From SFTJ01 sp905210415 (GTDB lineage Bacteria > Bacteroidota > Bacteroidia > Bacteroidales > Muribaculaceae): DNA of 7,606 bases. The stretch covers positions 1 through 7,606 of the forward strand of contig CABSDC010000109.1 of the NCBI GenBank assembly GCA_902476295.1, in the 5' to 3' direction. How positions within the stretch are numbered: position 1 is the first letter of the stretch; every line of letters starts with the position of its first letter. Positions 1-4,777 of this stretch are shown here, one piece after another. The translations under genes were made by a program, and so were the position numbers. The notes under the pieces are model-generated. The model was not told the origin of the DNA. It saw only the letters and a list, made by a program, of their open reading frames with translations, and made no database searches.

Positions 1-23
1 GTAGGGTTAACACCAGCAGGTAG

Positions 24-44
24 GGACGTTGGCATGCCACGTCC
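24..44. repeat. 15-bp palindrome with one bulged base
   Basis: GGACG (24-28), an unpaired T (29), the self-complementary core TGGCATGCCA (30-39) and CGTCC (40-44) form an inverted repeat in which every base except the T pairs. This is much longer than chance predicts in a window this size. With no loop, it would have to open a few core bases to form a hairpin, or act as a cruciform or a protein site. It belongs to the repeat-like block and is probably not part of the operon control region, because the promoter lies about 130 bases downstream. Confidence 0.7.
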
Positions 45-84
45 GCATCCGAATGGCGATAACATATTGAATACCAACGTTTCA

Positions 85-111
85 CGCAGATTCCGCAGAT
101 TGGACGGATTT
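85..111 (+). repeat. Three degenerate 9-base tandem units (CGCAGATTN)
   Basis: CGCAGATTC (85-93), CGCAGATTG (94-102) and a diverged GACGGATTT (103-111) lie head to tail. The first two agree in eight of nine bases. Short CGCAGATT-type arrays are, from memory, frequent between genes in Bacteroidales genomes. They lack the spacing and unit length of CRISPR repeats. Confidence 0.55.
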
Positions 112-146
112 CGCTGGTGGGTGCTCGCGCTGGTTAAAAAATATCA

Positions 147-160
147 AAATCAAATGATTT
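147..160. promoter_or_regulatory. Candidate operator half-sites upstream of the promoter
   Basis: AAATCA (147-152) and TGATTT (155-160) are perfect inverted 6-mers separated by two bases. They lie just upstream of the likely -33 element. A dimeric XRE-type regulator encoded directly downstream could bind such a site. The sequence is AT-rich and a match of this size is expected by chance, so this is only a candidate. Confidence 0.25.
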
Positions 161-172
161 GTTTCATAAATG

Positions 173-204
173 TTGAATAAATTGAAAATAAATCAATAAA
201 TTTG
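173..204 (+). promoter_or_regulatory. Bacteroidetes-type promoter for the operon
   Basis: TAAATTTG at 197-204 matches the Bacteroidetes primary-sigma -7 consensus TAnnTTTG exactly. A TTG at 173-175 stands 21 bases upstream, close to the usual distance for the -33 TTTG element. Transcription would begin near 210, leaving a leader of roughly 15 bases before the regulator's ATG at 226. The leader holds the A-rich stretch AAAAAGAGAAAA and no strong Shine-Dalgarno, which is normal in this phylum. I see no equally good promoter in the gaps further down, so this one may serve the whole operon. Confidence 0.6.
181..197. promoter_or_regulatory. Inverted repeat ATTGA-N7-TCAAT inside the promoter
   Basis: ATTGA (181-185) and TCAAT (193-197) are inverted 5-mers lying between the -33 and -7 elements. 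A repressor bound here would block polymerase, so autoregulation by the downstream helix-turn-helix protein is plausible. The match is short and AT-rich, so chance is a real alternative. Confidence 0.25.
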
Positions 205-225
205 TGATACAAAAAGAGAAAATTA

Positions 226-453
226 ATGGAAGATATAAATAGGATAAAGATTGTGCTGTTTGAGAAAAAGCGTACATCTAAGTGGCTATCAGAGCAATTA
301 GGTGTCACGCCGTCAACAGTGAGCAAGTGGTGCACAAATACGTCACAACCAGATATAGAGAGTTTGCTAAAGATAGCCGACCTGTTGGCTGTGGATATAA
401 AAGAATTGCTCGTAAGAGAATATAAGCAATATCTTTTATCGCAGGAAAAATAA
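226..453 (+). CDS. XRE-family helix-turn-helix regulator, probable controller of the restriction-modification operon
   Basis: This 75-residue protein is essentially one Cro/C1-type DNA-binding domain. The helix-turn-helix covers about residues 16-38: a scaffold helix around SKWLSEQLG, then the recognition helix around TPSTVSKWC. Residues 41-63 (QPDIESLLKIADLLAVDIKELL) give the conserved closing helices of the fold. There is no signal peptide, membrane segment or second domain. Small proteins of this kind commonly sit next to methyltransferase genes in Bacteroidetes, and in several restriction-modification systems an XRE protein sets the timing of modification and restriction. Here it is the first gene after the promoter and points the same way as the methyltransferases. 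The ATG at 226 follows an A-rich leader and no longer in-frame alternative exists. The fold is certain. The role as controller is inferred from position. Confidence 0.85.
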   Translation: MEDINRIKIVLFEKKRTSKWLSEQLGVTPSTVSKWCTNTSQPDIESLLKIADLLAVDIKELLVREYKQYLLSQEK

Positions 454-454
454 T

Positions 455-493
455 ATGAAATTAAAAAACTTACCGAAAGATAATTCCGATTGA
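455..493 (+). CDS. Possible 12-codon leader ORF before the first methyltransferase
   Basis: An ATG at 455 lies one base after the regulator's TAA stop (TAATATG). It opens a 12-codon frame, MKLKNLPKDNSD, ending in TGA at 491-493. That stop overlaps another ATG at 493 (TGATG), which starts a 5-codon frame ending in TAG at 508-510. The chain ends 12 bases before the methyltransferase ATG and runs through the hairpin at 480-502. Coupled leader peptides of this sort could let translation control hairpin formation. Equally, they could be accidents of an AT-rich gap. There is no independent evidence of translation. Confidence 0.2.
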   Translation: MKLKNLPKDNSD

Positions 494-502
494 TGGAATT
501 AT
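480..502 (+). promoter_or_regulatory. 8-bp perfect inverted repeat in the gap before the methyltransferases
   Basis: ATAATTCC (480-487) and GGAATTAT (495-502) are perfect inverted 8-mers around a 7-base loop, GATTGAT. It lies in the only sizeable gap of the operon, 21 bases before the methyltransferase start. As DNA it could be an operator for the regulator or for a methyltransferase. As RNA it could be a weak hairpin acting on methyltransferase translation. No T tract follows, so it is not a normal intrinsic terminator. Confidence 0.4.
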
Positions 503-522
503 GGTATTAGAATAGATTGATT

Positions 523-1653
523 ATGCCAAATAAGAAATATAAAATGGTAGATTTATTTGCAGGCTGTGGTGGCTTAAGCTTGGGAATGGAACAGGCGGGA
601 TTTACACCATGGTTTGTAAACGAAATCGTTAGCACATTTTGTAATACATATAAAATTAATCATACTCTATCGGATGAACACTATTTTGTTGGTGACATCA
701 ATGAATTAAACCTAAAGATTAGTGATTATAAACAATATCTTACGGATATAGCATTGGTATGTGGAGGTCCTCCTTGTCAAGGCTTTTCAATGGCAAATAG
801 GCAGAGGATTATTGATGACCCTCGAAATCAATTATATAAAGCATATTTGACTTTTTTAAGCTATGTTCGCCCCAAATTTTTTGTTATGGAGAATGTTAAG
901 GGCATGGCAAACAAAATCGAAGAAATAAAGCAAGATTTTAAAGATTATATAGGTGAGGAATATTTGTTTGATTACAAACTTCTTAAAGCTCAAGATTTTG
1001 GTGTTCCTCAGAATCGAGAACGTTTTATCTTGATTGGTAATAGAATGGGCGTCAAAACAGAAGACATTTTCGATGAGATTTTCAAGAATAAACGAGAGCC
1101 ATTTGTTTTGCATGACGCACTTGAGGGACTTCCTCATTTGGAGTCAAGAAAAGAAAAAGGGGCGAAGAATGTGGAAAATATAGAGTCTGGTTTTACAGAA
1201 CGGGAATTCATTTATCCAGATACAGAATTTTATCACTTTATTAACGGTGAAAGAAAAATAAAAAAACTATATAATCATAAGAATAGATATAATAATCCAC
1301 GCGATATAGAGATTTATAGAAGATTGCCACAGGGAGCTAATTCTCTTCATCCATCAATAGAGGATATTATGCCATATAAGAAACGAAATGGAATATTTAA
1401 AGACAAGTACTTTAAATTGGATGAACAGTTAATTTGTAAAACAATTACTTCTCATATGAAGTTTGATTGTAATATGTACATACATCCGTGGGAGTCGCGA
1501 GGCCTAAGTCCGCGTGAGGCTGCGAGAATACAAACATTTCCAGATGATTATGTTTTTTGGGGAGCTCAGAATTTATGGTATGCACAAATTGGCAATGCTG
1601 TTCCTGTTAAATTAGCAAAGGCAATTGGTGATGGTATAATGAAATTTATTTAG
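523..1653 (+). CDS. DNA (cytosine-5-)-methyltransferase, first of two (LlaJI M1/M2-like)
   Basis: This cytoplasmic enzyme transfers a methyl group from S-adenosylmethionine to C5 of cytosine in a specific DNA site. In its 376 residues the C5-methyltransferase motifs appear in order: motif I DLFAGCGGLSLG at 10-21 (SAM binding), motif IV GGPPCQGFS with catalytic Cys85, motif VI ENV at 123-125, motif VIII QNRERF at 163-168, motif IX RGLSPREAARIQTFPDDY near 326-343, and motif X QIGNAVP at 355-361. The target-recognition region is about 175-320. Nothing is missing, so it should be active. I chose the ATG at 523 over an in-frame TTG at 517 because it is a standard start and no Shine-Dalgarno favours the TTG. 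The second methyltransferase begins five bases after the stop. The exact DNA target cannot be read from the sequence. Confidence 0.92.
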   Translation: MPNKKYKMVDLFAGCGGLSLGMEQAGFTPWFVNEIVSTFCNTYKINHTLSDEHYFVGDINELNLKISDYKQYLTDIALVCGGPPCQGFSMANRQRIIDDPRNQLYKAYLTFLSYVRPKFFVMENVKGMANKIEEIKQDFKDYIGEEYLFDYKLLKAQDFGVPQNRERFILIGNRMGVKTEDIFDEIFKNKREPFVLHDALEGLPHLESRKEKGAKNVENIESGFTEREFIYPDTEFYHFINGERKIKKLYNHKNRYNNPRDIEIYRRLPQGANSLHPSIEDIMPYKKRNGIFKDKYFKLDEQLICKTITSHMKFDCNMYIHPWESRGLSPREAARIQTFPDDYVFWGAQNLWYAQIGNAVPVKLAKAIGDGIMKFI

Positions 1654-1656
1654 GAA
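1652..1656 (+). promoter_or_regulatory. Shine-Dalgarno AGGAA overlapping the first methyltransferase stop
   Basis: AGGAA at 1652-1656 overlaps the TAG stop of the upstream gene and sits two bases from the next ATG. It is one of the few recognisable Shine-Dalgarno-like sites in the window. Its spacing is tighter than usual, which suggests that ribosomes finishing the first methyltransferase re-initiate on the second and keep the two enzymes at similar levels. Confidence 0.45.
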
Positions 1657-1658
1657 TA

Positions 1659-2732
1659 ATGAACCACTTAGAGTTGTTTTCTGGCATAGGCGGATTTCGT
1701 CGAGCATTAGATCTTCTAACAAAAGATGGCCTAATGCCGTTTGAGTGTGTTGGCTATTCAGAGATAGATGCGAAAGCAAAACGTACATATCAAGCAAATT
1801 ATAATACTGAAGGCGAAACGGATATTGGTGATATTGTCTCTTTTACAGAAAAGGTTGAAAATATTCGCGCCCTCAAACATTTTGACCTGTTAACAGGAGG
1901 ATTTCCCTGTCAGACATTTAGTGTCATGGGAGGCCAAAAAGGATTTGATGAAGATAGAGGCCAGATGTTTTTTCGGATAATGGATATTATTCATGAAAGA
2001 CATCCAAGATATGTGCTTTTGGAGAATGTGAAGAATTTATATAGACATGATGGAGGAAACACTTACGCTAAAATACATTCTGAGTTGAGCAGGGAAGGTT
2101 ATAAAGTTTTTCCAAATATATTTAATACGCTTGATTTTCACTTGCCTCAAAAAAGAAGTCGTGTGTTGATTTTTGCTACACTTGAAGATGTCCCATCTGA
2201 TTTTGCAAAAATGTATACATCAGAAGCCGTAAAAAAACTATTTGACTTGAATTATAAAAAACTTAGCATTTCGCATTATAAAACCACATTGGACATATTG
2301 GAACATAAGGTTGATGAGAAGTATTTCTTATCAGATAAAATAAAACCTACAATATTGGCTGATGGTTCGGCAAATTTTAAGTCAAGGTCAGAAATAAATC
2401 AGTCGATTGCAAGAACACTTACCGCATCTATGCATAAAATGCATAGAGCCTGTCAAGATAATTATTATAGTCAAGATTTTATAGAATCAGGTGGGAAAAT
2501 TAACCATGTGGTAGATTATACAAAAGAGCAGTTAGCGCAGCTAGCAATACGCAAATTAACACCTCAAGAAGCTTTTATGCTACAAGGTTTTCCTGCAGAA
2601 TTTGCAACAAATGGTCAGAATGCAAAAGTTGCAAATGGCTCGTTGTATAAACAAGCAGGAAATGCAGTTAGTGTAAATGTAATTTATGCAGTTTTTTATT
2701 ATTTGATCAGAAACAATATAATTCATGAATAA
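1659..2732 (+). CDS. DNA (cytosine-5-)-methyltransferase, second of two (LlaJI M1/M2-like)
   Basis: This is a second complete C5-methyltransferase of 357 residues. Motif I is LELFSGIGGFRRALD at 4-18, with the SAM-binding pattern FSGIGG. Motif IV is GGFPCQTFS with catalytic Cys84, and motif VI ENV is at 122-124. Motif VIII QKRSRV is at 164-169, motif IX RKLTPQEAFMLQGFP at 298-312, and motif X QAGNAVSV at 332-339. The variable target-recognition stretch is about 175-295. It differs from the first enzyme throughout: FSGIGG against FAGCGG, PCQT against PCQG, and no evident similarity in the recognition region. It is therefore not a recent duplicate and should recognise a different sequence or the other strand of an asymmetric site. 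The family precedent is LlaJI, where two C5 enzymes protect one asymmetric site. The McrB-like gene starts 15 bases downstream. Confidence 0.92.
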   Translation: MNHLELFSGIGGFRRALDLLTKDGLMPFECVGYSEIDAKAKRTYQANYNTEGETDIGDIVSFTEKVENIRALKHFDLLTGGFPCQTFSVMGGQKGFDEDRGQMFFRIMDIIHERHPRYVLLENVKNLYRHDGGNTYAKIHSELSREGYKVFPNIFNTLDFHLPQKRSRVLIFATLEDVPSDFAKMYTSEAVKKLFDLNYKKLSISHYKTTLDILEHKVDEKYFLSDKIKPTILADGSANFKSRSEINQSIARTLTASMHKMHRACQDNYYSQDFIESGGKINHVVDYTKEQLAQLAIRKLTPQEAFMLQGFPAEFATNGQNAKVANGSLYKQAGNAVSVNVIYAVFYYLIRNNIIHE

Positions 2733-2747
2733 GTTAAATTCAAAAGT

Positions 2748-4775
2748 ATGAAAGAAATCTTTAAACATATTAATGATACAAATGCCAGCTACCGCCAAAT
2801 AGGAGCAGGTGATGCCAAGAATACAGACTTATTCTTGGATAATGAACATTACCAACTCTTTGAGGGCGCTGGCGAACAAATTACGGTAAGATACCATAAA
2901 GAAAATCTTGCCAAGGCAATTCTGTTTATAGCCTCAATCTTGCCAAGGAAGTTTGATCAATCATCGGTGCATTGTATAATTCCATATTCCAATGACTTTG
3001 TAATAAATCAATTAGCGTTGCTTGATGCTTTGTTCGTTGAAAACGGCAAAGCAGTTGATACAATTACACAAGAGTGGAATGCTCGTAAGGATGTACCTCA
3101 AAAGAATGGTAAGATAGATACTCGTTTTTACTTCAATGGTTTATTAAAAGATGTCATTTATACAGATAGTAAAGGAAACAAATGTAAAGGGAAATTTACC
3201 ATCCGGAATTATTTTGCAGGAGGTTATTCTGAATTACACATCAAAAAGGCTGATGATGGGATTTATGATATAGAAATTACGAATGTTACCACTCCATATA
3301 ATGATGGAAAAGAAGATGGATTTGATGAAAAAGAAGTGAAGGCTAAACCTTCTTTGTCTTTGCAGCAAATCTTTTATGGTGCACCTGGTACAGGAAAGTC
3401 GCATACAATTAATGAGGAAACAAAGGAGTCGGATGTGATTCGTACAACTTTTCATCCAGACACTGACTACTCAACTTTTGTTGGGGCATACAAACCAACA
3501 ACGACATTACTACCTATTTGTGATGAACTCGGACAACCAATGAAAATTGGTGCGACAACATTACATAAGGAGCAAATTGTCTATGAGTTTGTGGCTCAAT
3601 CATTTCTGCAAGCATATGTCAATGCTTGGAAGAAATATGATGAGGGAGATAAGCAGTACCTTGTCATAGAAGAAATCAACAGAGGCAACTGTGCTCAAAT
3701 CTTTGGTGACTTATTCCAACTTCTCGACCGTAATGATTATGGCTTTTCTGATTATCCTATAAAAGCAGATGCTGATATGAAGCGACAACTTAAAAAAGCA
3801 TTTGCAGGATTGGTTATTGCGCAAAAAGACAAAATTAATACCATGTATGAAGGCAAGGATATTGTATCACAAGTGTTGAATGGCGATATTCTACTATTGC
3901 CTAACAACCTTTATATATGGGCTACCATGAACACAAGCGACCAGAGTTTGTTCCCAATAGATTCTGCTTTCAAGCGTCGCTGGGATTGGACTTATATGCC
4001 TATATCTAATGCAGAAAAGGACTGGATTATAGAAGTTGATGGAAGCAAATATGATTGGTGGCAGTTCCTTGAAAAGATAAACGAGAGAATTGGTTCCACA
4101 ACCAATTCTGAGGATAAGAAACTCGGCTATTTCTTCTGCAAAGCACAAGATGGTGTTATATCGGCAAAAACATTTGTCGGTAAGGTTATCTTTTATCTGT
4201 GGAACGATGTGTTTAAGGACTATGAGTTTGGTGATGCCATTTTCAATGACGAGGACGGAAGCAAATTGTCTTTCGACAAATTCTATACCTCTGAAGGCAA
4301 AGACTCAAAAGTAGTTGAGGAAAAAGTCGCTTTATTCTTGAAAAACTTAGGTGTTGAACCTATTTCAACGGAGGTTATATCAACAGACGACATAGTCAAT
4401 ATGGCTTCTGTTATCAAGGTAAACGGCAAGGAAATCAATAAAATAAATGCCATTCCTTATACCACTATAGAAGAATATGTCAATCTACATAGAGATAAAA
4501 CTACACAAGAAGTTATTGATATTTGGAAACCTTTCAAGAAATACTCCATGCGCAGTTGGGTGGTTGCGAATAAGGAAGAACTTGATAATATGGATGCACG
4601 TTATGCCAACTATTCTTATAAAATAGATTGTTCGGATGGAAATTCTCTTTGGGTCAATAAGGATGGTTGGATGCACAGACCTGCCAATCCGTCTTTGAGA
4701 GACACAATCAATGAATTTATTCATGCTGTCAATGAAGCGAACTTGGGTATAACCATTACAGAAGAAAATATCTAA
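2748..4775 (+). CDS. McrB-like AAA+ NTPase subunit of a LlaJI-type restriction enzyme (R1-like)
   Basis: This 675-residue protein is the likely motor subunit of the restriction complex. The AAA+ core has Walker A GAPGTGKS at 211-218, a McrB-like FHPDTDYSTFVGAYKP at 235-250, Walker B LVIEEINRGN at 305-314, and MNTSDQS at 394-400. The last corresponds to the MNTADRS signature that marks the GTP-using McrB branch. The pair Arg410-Arg411 in SAFKRRWDW is a likely arginine finger. Residues 1-200 are a separate strand-rich domain. In LlaJI.R1 proteins the N-terminal domain binds DNA site-specifically through a B3-like fold, so this is the probable recognition module. Residues about 540-675 form a C-terminal extension I do not recognise. 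The nuclease gene starts two bases after the stop. NTP hydrolysis coupled to translocation or cleavage is inferred from McrBC. The specific nucleotide is not proven here. Confidence 0.88.
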   Translation: MKEIFKHINDTNASYRQIGAGDAKNTDLFLDNEHYQLFEGAGEQITVRYHKENLAKAILFIASILPRKFDQSSVHCIIPYSNDFVINQLALLDALFVENGKAVDTITQEWNARKDVPQKNGKIDTRFYFNGLLKDVIYTDSKGNKCKGKFTIRNYFAGGYSELHIKKADDGIYDIEITNVTTPYNDGKEDGFDEKEVKAKPSLSLQQIFYGAPGTGKSHTINEETKESDVIRTTFHPDTDYSTFVGAYKPTTTLLPICDELGQPMKIGATTLHKEQIVYEFVAQSFLQAYVNAWKKYDEGDKQYLVIEEINRGNCAQIFGDLFQLLDRNDYGFSDYPIKADADMKRQLKKAFAGLVIAQKDKINTMYEGKDIVSQVLNGDILLLPNNLYIWATMNTSDQSLFPIDSAFKRRWDWTYMPISNAEKDWIIEVDGSKYDWWQFLEKINERIGSTTNSEDKKLGYFFCKAQDGVISAKTFVGKVIFYLWNDVFKDYEFGDAIFNDEDGSKLSFDKFYTSEGKDSKVVEEKVALFLKNLGVEPISTEVISTDDIVNMASVIKVNGKEINKINAIPYTTIEEYVNLHRDKTTQEVIDIWKPFKKYSMRSWVVANKEELDNMDARYANYSYKIDCSDGNSLWVNKDGWMHRPANPSLRDTINEFIHAVNEANLGITITEENI

Positions 4776-4777
4776 CA

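Larger units (their letters stand above)
1..137. repeat. GC-richer interspersed-repeat-like DNA at the left edge
   Basis: This stretch is visibly richer in G+C than everything to its right and changes abruptly to AT-rich DNA at about 134-140. It contains a palindrome (24-44), three 9-base units (85-111) and a 7-base direct repeat CGCTGGT at 112-118 and 128-134. CACCAGC at 11-17 is the exact reverse complement of GCTGGTG at 113-119, so the block has inverted outer arms. From memory it resembles intergenic repeats common in Bacteroidales, but I could not search for copies. One forward frame is open from base 1 to a stop at 178-180, and one reverse frame is also open across most of the block. 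Neither encodes a protein I recognise, and I treat both as by-products of repeat sequence. The block runs off the left edge, so its full size is unknown. Confidence 0.5.

Noticed and set aside
85..111. CRISPR array
   Set aside because: Units are only 9 bases, contiguous and without spacers.
1..180. Open forward frame from the left edge to the stop at 178-180, with an open reverse frame over the same bases
   Set aside because: Open frames on both strands of a repeat-rich block, running into the promoter and giving no recognisable protein, look like by-products of the repeats rather than the end of a gene.
517..522. TTG at 517 as start of the first methyltransferase
   Set aside because: An ATG follows two codons later, motif I begins only nine residues after it, and nothing such as a ribosome binding site favours the TTG.
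856..1137. Reverse-strand open frames inside the genes (such as 856-1137, 4485-4850 and 5999-6238)
   Set aside because: They lie wholly within strongly supported forward genes, have no recognisable motifs, and are rich in residues expected from antisense reading of AT-rich codons.
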